A DNA stretch of 64,000 nt from a virus. The stretch spans positions 1 to 64,000 of IMG/VR virus record IMGVR_UViG_3300037189_002988; one strand, written 5' to 3'. The notes beneath the pieces were generated by a model. The model saw only the letters and a list, made by a program, of their open reading frames with translations. It was not told the DNA's origin and made no database searches. The position numbers and the translations under genes were made by a program. Below, piece by piece: positions 32,863 to 40,659 of the stretch; positions within the stretch are counted from its first letter, which is position 1; each line of letters starts with the position of its first letter.

Positions 32863-33087
32863 TTATTTACTAGAAGTAAATTTTTTAATAGTATTCTTAA
32901 TAGTGTTTGTAACTTTAATTCCTGGATAAAATACAGAATCACATGTTATGCATTCAAAGTAAACCTGATCTTGAGAGTTAACTCTAGTAACAACAGTATC
33001 ATCTATATCAAAAGGACAGTTTATTTTTCCAACCAATCCCTTATTAACTAAATCATTATAAAATGTTACTTCCTGGACTGATAACAT
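32863..33087 (-). CDS. small Cys-containing protein of unknown function
   Basis: A 74-residue protein with Cys24 (INCPFDIDD) and a CITCD pair (46, 49), possibly a three-Cys zinc site, and a basic C-terminal helix. I do not recognise it. GAGGAAGG lies 8 bases before the ATG. It is divergent from the ribonucleotide reductase gene and shares a 75-base promoter region with it. Confidence 0.5.
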   Translation of the reverse strand: MLSVQEVTFYNDLVNKGLVGKINCPFDIDDTVVTRVNSQDQVYFECITCDSVFYPGIKVTNTIKNTIKKFTSSK

Positions 33088-33090
33088 GTA

Positions 33091-33119
33091 TTGACCTTCC
33101 TCATAAACTCGTGTAGAAT
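33091..33119 (+). promoter_or_regulatory. promoter of ribonucleotide reductase gene
   Basis: TTGACC, 17-base spacer, TAGAAT; one mismatch in each hexamer. It lies between the divergent small Cys protein and nrdJ. No B12-riboswitch-like structure fits in the 43-base leader. Confidence 0.6.
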
Positions 33120-33162
33120 ACTATTATCCCATAAAATCAAAAACTAGGAGTTGTATTTATTT

Positions 33163-35103
33163 ATGTCATTTATTAACGAAAACGGATCAATTACAGATCC
33201 ATATAAGAATTTTATTCATATCTCAAGATATGCAAGGTGGGTTGAAGACAAAGGTCGTAGAGAAACTTGGGTTGAAACCGTAGATCGCTATATCAACTTT
33301 ATGAAAGACTTTTTAATATTAAATTATGGCTATAGCCCAAATGCAAAAATATTTGATGAAGTAAAAGACGCAATCTTAAATCATAGAATCATGCCTTCAA
33401 TGAGAGCATTGATGACAGCAGGTCCAGCATTAGAACGCGATCATATTGCAGCATATAATTGTTCATTTATTGCAGTTGACAGTCTACGTGCATTTGACGA
33501 AGCAATGTACGTTCTAATGAATGGAACAGGTGTTGGATTCAGTGTTGAATCAAAGTACACAGATGAACTTCCAGTTATTGCAGAATCATTTAATAAAACA
33601 GAAACTACCATTGTGGTAGAAGATTCTAAACTTGGATGGGCAAAAGCATTTAAAGAATTAATTGCACTATTGTCACAAGGACAAGTTCCTCAATGGGATA
33701 TGTCAAAGGTTCGTCCAGCAGGTGCAAGATTAAAAACTTTTGGTGGACGTGCATCTGGTCCAGGACCACTTAGCATTCTATTTACATTTACGGTAGACAC
33801 ATTTAAAAATGCTGCTGGTCGTAGATTAAAGCCAGTAGAAGCACATGACTTAATGTGTAAGGTAGGTGAAGTTGTAGTAGTAGGTGGAGTACGCCGTTCT
33901 GCTTTGATATCACTATCAAACCTTGATGATTTTGAAATGGCAAAGGCAAAGAGTGGACAATGGTGGGAAACTCAACCACAACGTGCCTTAGCAAATAACT
34001 CAGCAGTTTATAACGCTAAGCCAAATACTGCTCAATTCTTACGTGAGTGGAGAAATCTTTACGAATCAAAATCTGGTGAAAGAGGAATTTACAATATAGG
34101 ATCAGTTCGCAAACATGTTGAATCATTCGGAAGAAGAGATGCATCTTTGGTATCTGGAACCAATCCATGTGGAGAAATCATCCTTCGTCCAAATGAATTT
34201 TGCAATTTAACAGAAGTTGTTATTTCAGCAGACGATACAAGAGAAGACCTTTTAGAAAAAGTTAGATTAGCCACAATTCTTGGAACATGGCAATCAACAC
34301 TAACTAACTTTAAATACCTCCGTAAAACATGGAAAGATAATTGCGAAGAAGAAAGATTGCTTGGCGTATCTTTAACAGGAATTTATGGAAACAAAATAAC
34401 TTCAACTGCAGGAAAAGCATTAGAACAGTTGTTGACTGACATGAGGTTAGAATCAGTTAGGGTAAATGAACATGAAGCAAAGAAACTAAACATTAATCCA
34501 TCTGTATCTATTACATGTGTTAAGCCTTCTGGCACTGTAAGTCAACTGGTCGGGGTATCAAGTGGTATTCATCCATGGTATTCAGAATATTACTTAAGAA
34601 GTGTTCGTGGAGATAATAAAGATCCATTAACACAATTTTTAAAAGATTCAGGAGTTGCATACGAACCTGATTTTATGAAGCCAGAAGAAACTACAGTATT
34701 TTATTTTCCTCAAAAGGCTCCAAAGAATGCAACTGTAACAAAAGATTTAACAGCCATAGATCATCTAGAAATGTGGAAGACATACAGAACTTATTGGACA
34801 GAACATAACCCTAGCGTTACTATCAATGTTCATGAAGATGAATGGCTAAAGGTTGGTGCATGGGTTTTTGATAACTTTGATTCAATTGGTGGTGTATCTT
34901 TCTTACCAGCGAGTGAACATACTTATAAGCAAGCCCCATATCAAGAAATTTCTAAAGATGAATATGAAGAGTGGGTAAAGAAATCACCTTCAAATATTCA
35001 ATGGGAAATGCTTTCTATCTACGAAAAAGAGGACGGCACAACTGGAACACAGGAACTTTCATGTGTTGCTGGGGTATGCGAAATAGTTGATATTACTAAA
35101 TAG
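33163..35103 (+). CDS. nrdJ: adenosylcobalamin-dependent (class II) ribonucleotide reductase
   Basis: A 646-residue monomeric RTPR-like enzyme that reduces ribonucleoside triphosphates to dNTPs for phage DNA synthesis, using a B12-generated thiyl radical. NPCGEI gives thiyl Cys336 and Glu338; Cys347 (NEFCNL) lies 11 residues on, as Cys408/Cys419 do in the Lactobacillus enzyme. The N-terminal partner Cys is in AAYNCSFI. The C-terminal ELSCVAGVC has the C-x4-C redox shuttle. ATG at 33163 is preferred; a TTG at 33151 touches the AGGAG site. No intein is present. It needs cobalamin from the host or environment and works without O2 or iron. Confidence 0.93.
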   Translation: MSFINENGSITDPYKNFIHISRYARWVEDKGRRETWVETVDRYINFMKDFLILNYGYSPNAKIFDEVKDAILNHRIMPSMRALMTAGPALERDHIAAYNCSFIAVDSLRAFDEAMYVLMNGTGVGFSVESKYTDELPVIAESFNKTETTIVVEDSKLGWAKAFKELIALLSQGQVPQWDMSKVRPAGARLKTFGGRASGPGPLSILFTFTVDTFKNAAGRRLKPVEAHDLMCKVGEVVVVGGVRRSALISLSNLDDFEMAKAKSGQWWETQPQRALANNSAVYNAKPNTAQFLREWRNLYESKSGERGIYNIGSVRKHVESFGRRDASLVSGTNPCGEIILRPNEFCNLTEVVISADDTREDLLEKVRLATILGTWQSTLTNFKYLRKTWKDNCEEERLLGVSLTGIYGNKITSTAGKALEQLLTDMRLESVRVNEHEAKKLNINPSVSITCVKPSGTVSQLVGVSSGIHPWYSEYYLRSVRGDNKDPLTQFLKDSGVAYEPDFMKPEETTVFYFPQKAPKNATVTKDLTAIDHLEMWKTYRTYWTEHNPSVTINVHEDEWLKVGAWVFDNFDSIGGVSFLPASEHTYKQAPYQEISKDEYEEWVKKSPSNIQWEMLSIYEKEDGTTGTQELSCVAGVCEIVDITK

Positions 35104-35108
35104 CAACG

Positions 35109-35117
35109 TGCTAAAAT
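35109..35117 (+). promoter_or_regulatory. extended -10 TGCTAAAAT bracketed by an inverted repeat
   Basis: AGCAAC (35102-35107) and GTTGCT (35127-35132) flank the -10 and the AGAGG ribosome-binding site directly before the ATG at 35133. The repeat could be an operator or, if the transcript starts upstream, a stem hiding the ribosome-binding site. Confidence 0.4.
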
Positions 35118-35132
35118 AGATTAGAGGTTGCT

Positions 35133-38100
35133 ATGTCTCATAATTTCTCAAATATTTACGCTGCTAGGGTATTCGCAGAACACCCATTAGCCCTTTGGTC
35201 ACTAGACGATGAAATCTACTACGTTTCAACTTTAGATGAAAATTATAAAGATGTTGAAAATTGGTTGATCGAAGGCTCAAATGCTCAATGGTTAAACTCA
35301 TACTCTACTCCAACAAACATACCTCTAAAGAATGAATCAAAAGGGGTATTAAGAAAAAACTCTAGTGCCAGTGTTACATATAGCAAAATCAACTCTGCAT
35401 CAATAGCATACTCATCACTTGATTCAACCAAAGATACAATTTGTATATCTGCCTTTGTATACCCATATAGTGCTCTTGTTGATAGTTATGAATTAGGATT
35501 TATATATTCAAATGGAACTACTAGCAAGAGTAGTCTAAATTCTATTGGATCATCAGAATGGCAAATAATTCAACATACATCTACGATTCCTGTAGGTGCA
35601 TCGGCTATGCCATATTTAAAGGTTAACTATATAGAAGGTGGATCTTTATCTGACTATGACGTTATGATAAATTCAATCTCAGTTGGACAATGGTCAGAAT
35701 TATTTTTATACGATAGTTCTGGAATAGTTCCTACTGCACTAACAGATGTCTCATTAGAATCTTTAGTTCCAAGAACAGACTACTCTGTAGTTTCTGTAGA
35801 CTCATATGGATTTAACGATAGTGATAATGGATATGTATTTATAGATAACGACAAACTTCTTTCTTATAACACTAGCCTTCCAATGGTATTTGGATCAGGA
35901 AATCTTACAGAAATATTAAGTCCAATAACACCAGGTATGCCATCACTTGCAATTCCTGGAAAAGGATTTTTAAATAAGACTGGTCAATATAGCGAAATGA
36001 CTATGGAGTTTTGGCTAAGAGTAAACCCTAACGTATTTGAAGAAGTAAAAATATTTGGGCCACTTGCTTCAGATGATGGACTGTATGTTGATGACGACTA
36101 TCTAACTTTAAAAATTGGAAGATATACAAAATCATATTTTATAGGTAAGTGGTATAGACCTATGCTAGTTCATATAAGATACTCACAAGATTTTGCTAGT
36201 GTACTAATCAATGGAGATGTTGTAATTGAAATAGAACTAGATAGTTTGCTAATTGACTTTCCACCAAACAATGTTGATTGGCTAGGATTTTTTGGTAATG
36301 AAAATATTTATCCTTTCCAACTAGATTGTATAGCAATATATCCATACATAGTTCCAGATCAACTAGCAAAGAAAAGATTTATCTTTGGCCAAGCAGTTCC
36401 AAATGCTGAGGCAGTAACAAATAATTTCGGAGGAGAATCTTCATACATTGATTTTCCATTTGCACAATATACATCAACAATAAACTATCCAGATATGAAT
36501 GCTTGGAACTCTGGATATTTTAATAATCTAAATGCCAACTCAAAATATATAGGTTTTCAAAATTATGATCTTCCAGAGTTTAGATTTAGTGGTCAAACAG
36601 GAATTTTTACAACTTCGGTAGATATACGTGATTGGTCAGAGTTTGAACAAAAGAACTGGTTAGAATGGCTTTCATATTCTTGGCTAGGAATACAAACAGA
36701 AGAAGCATCAGACATCCTTACTGATAATTTCTTAAAACAAGTAGAGGGAGAATATCCATTTATTAAGATGAGGCCGAATGACGCATACAATAACGTAGAT
36801 GGGTCTATAGAGTTTGATTCAATAAATCCAATAACTGACAGAGTAGCATCTGTTTACGCAGTATTTCAAGCACCACCAATATTATCAGCAAGTTCTCAAG
36901 TAATCATGCACTTTAAGAACTCTATCAATAATAATACTTTTGAAGTAACCCTTGACAACTCTGGACTAAAGTACGCCTATAACGATATAGTATTATCAAC
37001 AGCATCAGTCGCAGCAAGTGCTAACTTTGCAGTAGGTATAGACATAGATAAACTTTCAATTAATTATGGAAATGTATTAGGAAACTTTTTTTCAAGTCCT
37101 CAAAATATATCATTAAGTTTGATGGGCTATGCAAATTCAACATTCCTAGGAAAGTTCTTTAATATAACCTTTAACAATAGTTTCTTTAATCAAAAGGACA
37201 TGTCTTCAATTTTTAATGAACAAGGGTTTGCCAGCACTACAGTAACTAACCAATCTTTTGAATACACAGGAAATTATACGCTAAAGCCTCTGCTTGGCCC
37301 ATCATCTATGACTCTTGATATATGTTCTGCTGGGTATTGGGAAGATTCAATACCACTTTCATACTTTGGTAAGTTAGTTAAAAGCAAGGGTGGATTAGAA
37401 TATTATGATCTAGATATGATTCAATTTAATATAGAATACCCATCTCAGGTATTAACAAATCCTTCATCTAGTGCAAATTATCATAATCATGATAACCTAA
37501 AGTCATATATAACTCTTCAAAGTTTTGATGAGGTAGGAAAAGTTTCATATTCTAAATATATTAATACTCAAGAACTAACAAACAACAGAGTGCTTGATTT
37601 TGATAATACAACAGACGTTATTGAGACAAAGTTTGAAGTAGCAGATGGAACAGTTATTTTTCCACCAAAAGAGTTAGTTGACTTTTCAAACTACTACATA
37701 ACTATCCATCTAGAACTAAAAGTTCAGGGGGTAAATTCAAAGCCACTACAAATTAAAAGAATGAGCCTATCTTCACTGGCTAATGATGAAAGTGATTTCT
37801 TCTCTATTAATACAAGAACTGGTAACAAAATATATCCTGTTTCAAGATACGACAGGGCATACTCTTATAAAGATAAAAACCCATTTACTATTTATAAAGA
37901 CTCTACACCATATCTATATTTAACAGGAGACTCTGGAATATCAATACTTCCTTATACTTCACAGAGCACCAGAGCCTTTTCTATACCTATAAATAATAAG
38001 AAGGTATCATCCTTTTCCCTTGGCGGTTTTCAATTATGGTGTATGTACAATGAAGATGCTATTGTAGGATCTGTTAAAAAGGTAGGAAGAGTCTCAACTC

Positions 38101-38678
38101 CAGATAGAACCTATGACATATATCTTGACCCAATTGATAATGGAAAACGTGCATTACTAAAAGTATTTGATGCCGAAACAGGTTTTGAAGACGATGCTTT
38201 AACTTTTTATCAAAACGGTGTAAAGATAAATCATCCAGTTATATATCCAATGGTATGGTCATCTATAGTATTCTCATTTGGAGAAACTATCTTACTAGAC
38301 GGTGTGTCTGGCCAACTAGAACTGTATCAGGGATTTTTATACAACAACATTACTGTATATCAAAAATCAACAGAAATTTTAGGTCAAAGAACAGATGCAA
38401 GAACATGGCAAGAGGTTAGAGCATCAGAAGCAATTATCGGAGAAGAAATTGTTACAATCCAACTACAATGGGAAGACTGGAGCCCAACACAGTGGGGAAT
38501 TGTTTATGCACCAACTACTTCTATTACATTTACAATAGATGGTCAAAGCATTATGGGTTCATACTTAGGAACCTCTAGTATAGTTTCTGATGATTCTTCA
38601 GTAATAGAGTTAAATTCAGATGGTGTAGATATAATTTCTGACGTTACATGGGACACAACTCTTGTCAAACCAGTATAA
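35133..38678 (+). CDS. large minor tail protein with LamG-like jelly rolls
   Basis: An 1181-residue protein. The N-terminus (YAARVFAEHPLALWSLDD) is typical of actinophage minor tail proteins. A laminin-G/concanavalin-like domain spans about 285-420 (MTMEFWLRVNPN, KWYRPMLVHIRYSQ, VLINGDVV) and a second beta region about 950-1080 (SFSLGGFQLWCMY). The rest is beta-rich with no enzymatic motif. It stands directly before the portal block, where a large terminase is usually found. Probably binds glycans at the tail or capsid surface. Confidence 0.65.
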   Translation: MSHNFSNIYAARVFAEHPLALWSLDDEIYYVSTLDENYKDVENWLIEGSNAQWLNSYSTPTNIPLKNESKGVLRKNSSASVTYSKINSASIAYSSLDSTKDTICISAFVYPYSALVDSYELGFIYSNGTTSKSSLNSIGSSEWQIIQHTSTIPVGASAMPYLKVNYIEGGSLSDYDVMINSISVGQWSELFLYDSSGIVPTALTDVSLESLVPRTDYSVVSVDSYGFNDSDNGYVFIDNDKLLSYNTSLPMVFGSGNLTEILSPITPGMPSLAIPGKGFLNKTGQYSEMTMEFWLRVNPNVFEEVKIFGPLASDDGLYVDDDYLTLKIGRYTKSYFIGKWYRPMLVHIRYSQDFASVLINGDVVIEIELDSLLIDFPPNNVDWLGFFGNENIYPFQLDCIAIYPYIVPDQLAKKRFIFGQAVPNAEAVTNNFGGESSYIDFPFAQYTSTINYPDMNAWNSGYFNNLNANSKYIGFQNYDLPEFRFSGQTGIFTTSVDIRDWSEFEQKNWLEWLSYSWLGIQTEEASDILTDNFLKQVEGEYPFIKMRPNDAYNNVDGSIEFDSINPITDRVASVYAVFQAPPILSASSQVIMHFKNSINNNTFEVTLDNSGLKYAYNDIVLSTASVAASANFAVGIDIDKLSINYGNVLGNFFSSPQNISLSLMGYANSTFLGKFFNITFNNSFFNQKDMSSIFNEQGFASTTVTNQSFEYTGNYTLKPLLGPSSMTLDICSAGYWEDSIPLSYFGKLVKSKGGLEYYDLDMIQFNIEYPSQVLTNPSSSANYHNHDNLKSYITLQSFDEVGKVSYSKYINTQELTNNRVLDFDNTTDVIETKFEVADGTVIFPPKELVDFSNYYITIHLELKVQGVNSKPLQIKRMSLSSLANDESDFFSINTRTGNKIYPVSRYDRAYSYKDKNPFTIYKDSTPYLYLTGDSGISILPYTSQSTRAFSIPINNKKVSSFSLGGFQLWCMYNEDAIVGSVKKVGRVSTPDRTYDIYLDPIDNGKRALLKVFDAETGFEDDALTFYQNGVKINHPVIYPMVWSSIVFSFGETILLDGVSGQLELYQGFLYNNITVYQKSTEILGQRTDARTWQEVRASEAIIGEEIVTIQLQWEDWSPTQWGIVYAPTTSITFTIDGQSIMGSYLGTSSIVSDDSSVIELNSDGVDIISDVTWDTTLVKPV

Positions 38679-38689
38679 TATGGTATACT
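38662..38689 (+). promoter_or_regulatory. promoter of head gene block, leaderless
   Basis: TTGTCA, a 16-base spacer ending in TGG, and TATACT; the ATG at 38697 follows 7 bases later and there is no Shine-Dalgarno. Confidence 0.6.
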
Positions 38690-38696
38690 TGTTGAC

Positions 38697-39062
38697 ATGA
38701 ATCCAAAAAAACTTAAGAATAATGGCAAGCCTAAGATCACATTAGTAGAAAAAAAATCAGACTGGGGCATCTATGTATGGATGTGTGACCTAGATAACAA
38801 ACCTTTCGGAGATGGTAACGGAAATATTATGAATATTCCTGGCCGTCCATATGATTTAGAAAAAATGGCTAAGATCAGACAAGCAGCAGAACACTATGGT
38901 GCACCTGCAGGAAAGGTTCAGTTCATGGCTGGCGTAAATAGAGTTACAGATGAAGAACACTCTGAACAAATAGAAAGAATGAAATCAGGACTAATTCCAA
39001 GCGAAACAGATATTGGTGCTTGGATGGCGGCAGAAAAGGGATTCAATAAATATGGAAGATGA
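38697..39062 (+). CDS. conserved-looking protein of unknown function before portal
   Basis: A 121-residue protein: basic N-terminus (NPKKLKNNGKPKITL), then SDWGIYVWMCDLDNKPFGDGNGNI, an EKMAKIRQAAEHYG helix and a C-terminal GLIPSETDIGAWMAAEKG segment. I do not recognise a family. Its place between the LamG protein and the portal suggests a head or packaging accessory role. It begins leaderless, and its end overlaps the preferred portal start by 11 bases. Confidence 0.6.
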   Translation: MNPKKLKNNGKPKITLVEKKSDWGIYVWMCDLDNKPFGDGNGNIMNIPGRPYDLEKMAKIRQAAEHYGAPAGKVQFMAGVNRVTDEEHSEQIERMKSGLIPSETDIGAWMAAEKGFNKYGR

Positions 39063-40608
39063 AGGCGTAATAGCAAGAATAGATAATTTAGACAAGGCAG
39101 AAAAGCCTGAAAAAATAGATCCATTTAATACTGATGGAGAACTAGTAAAGTCTTATGATGGAATACATCAAAATTTTAAACGTAAAATAGCAAGAACTGT
39201 TAACAAGGTATATCAAGGTGTTGATGATGCAAAGTCAAAACAACTATTTCCAGAACAGGATATGGTTACAGCCTATGGTCTTTTTGACGTAGTTATTCCA
39301 CCATACAACCTAGATGAACTTGCATATTTTTATGAAAACTCATTTGCTAACCACGCAGCAATCCAAGCAAAGGTTGCAAACATAGTAGGGTTAGGATATT
39401 CATTTGAAATGACAGACTCTACAGTTGCAAGACTTGAAGAGGCTCCAGACGATGCGTCATTGATGAGGGCACAAAGAAAAATTCAAAGACTAAAGGCAGA
39501 CCTAACTTCTTGGGTAGAAAGTTTAAATGATGAAGATACCTTTACACATGTATTAGAAAAGGTATACACAGATGTTGAAACTGTAGGTAATGGATATATT
39601 GAAATTGGAAGAAAGGTAAATGGAGATATTGGATATATTGGCCATATCCCAGCAACCACAATTCGTGTTCGCCGTATGCGTGATGGATATATTCAAATAG
39701 TAAATCAAAAGGTAGTATATTTTAGAAACTTTCAAGAGTCAAGAAATATTAACCCAGTAACAAACGATAATAGACCAAACGAGTTAATTCATATTAAAAA
39801 GTACTCACCAAAGAATTCATACTATGGAGTTCCAGACACAGTAGCAGCAGCCACATCAATGGTTGGTAACGAATTAGCAGCAAAGTATAATGTTGACTAT
39901 TTTGAAAACAAAGCAGTGCCTAGATATATTGCTGTAGTAAAGGGTGCAAAGTTAAGTTCAGAAGCAGAAGACAAATTCTTTAGATTTATGCAAGCAGGAC
40001 TAAAGGGTCAAAACCATAGAACTCTTTATATCCCACTTCCTGGAGATGGACCAGATAGTAAGGTAGATTTTAAATTAGAGCCAATTGAAAATGGAATTCA
40101 AGATGGATCATTTGATAGTTATCGCAAAGCAAACCGTGATGACATCCTTATGGCACATCAAGTTCCATACTCAAAGGTTGGCGGTGGTGCAGGAATTTCT
40201 ATCGCATCAGCATTAGTAGCGGATAGAACATTTAAGGAGCAGGTTGCAAGACCATCACAGAGAAATCTAGAAAAGACCATTAACAAGATTGTTAAGGAAA
40301 AGACAGATATGCTCTCCCTTAAATTTAATGAACTAACATTGACAGATGAACAAACTCAAAGTCAAATAGACGAGAGATACCTACGTATGCAGGTAGTTGT
40401 TCCAAATGAGGTTCGTGAAAGATTGGGATACCCAGTAAGACCTGGTGGATCAGAACCAATTGTTCTCAATGCTCAGGCAAGGGCAGAACAAACTTCCCAA
40501 GCAACTGGCAATAGAAATAGGGATCAACAAAGAACTAACAATGCATCAGATTCAACCTCAACCACCACTGGACGAAATGCTCAGGGTGAAGGTAGATCTC
40601 AACAATAA
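39052..40608 (+). CDS. portal protein
   Basis: A 518-residue protein with the sequence layout of siphophage portals: an N-terminal domain with YGLFDVVIPPYNLDELAYFYE, a SFANHAAIQAKVANIVGLGY wing segment, the ERSY/GYIEIGRKVNGDIGYI-type clip area, a stem/crown helix with VPYSKVGGGAGISIASALVADRTF, and an Asn/Gln/Thr-rich disordered C-terminus. It forms the dodecameric DNA channel at the capsid vertex. ATG at 39052 follows GAAAAGGG; a GTG at 39013 would add 13 residues. It is followed by protease and capsid genes, as expected. Confidence 0.85.
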   Translation: MEDEGVIARIDNLDKAEKPEKIDPFNTDGELVKSYDGIHQNFKRKIARTVNKVYQGVDDAKSKQLFPEQDMVTAYGLFDVVIPPYNLDELAYFYENSFANHAAIQAKVANIVGLGYSFEMTDSTVARLEEAPDDASLMRAQRKIQRLKADLTSWVESLNDEDTFTHVLEKVYTDVETVGNGYIEIGRKVNGDIGYIGHIPATTIRVRRMRDGYIQIVNQKVVYFRNFQESRNINPVTNDNRPNELIHIKKYSPKNSYYGVPDTVAAATSMVGNELAAKYNVDYFENKAVPRYIAVVKGAKLSSEAEDKFFRFMQAGLKGQNHRTLYIPLPGDGPDSKVDFKLEPIENGIQDGSFDSYRKANRDDILMAHQVPYSKVGGGAGISIASALVADRTFKEQVARPSQRNLEKTINKIVKEKTDMLSLKFNELTLTDEQTQSQIDERYLRMQVVVPNEVRERLGYPVRPGGSEPIVLNAQARAEQTSQATGNRNRDQQRTNNASDSTSTTTGRNAQGEGRSQQ

Positions 40609-40644
40609 TTGTTATAAACTTTTAAATCACCTATAAACACTTAT

Positions 40645-40650
40645 TATAAT
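40645..40650 (+). promoter_or_regulatory. -10 TATAAT before protease/scaffold gene
   Basis: The hexamer ends 9 bases before the ATG at 40660; the only ribosome-binding candidate is AGAGG overlapping the likely transcription start. Confidence 0.4.
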
Positions 40651-40659
40651 AGAGGTAGC

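Noticed and set aside
33151-33162. TTG start for the ribonucleotide reductase
   Set aside because: It abuts the AGGAG site with no spacer; the ATG at 33163 is usable.
33163-35103. Intein or intron in the ribonucleotide reductase
   Set aside because: The reading frame is continuous with all conserved motifs at normal spacing.
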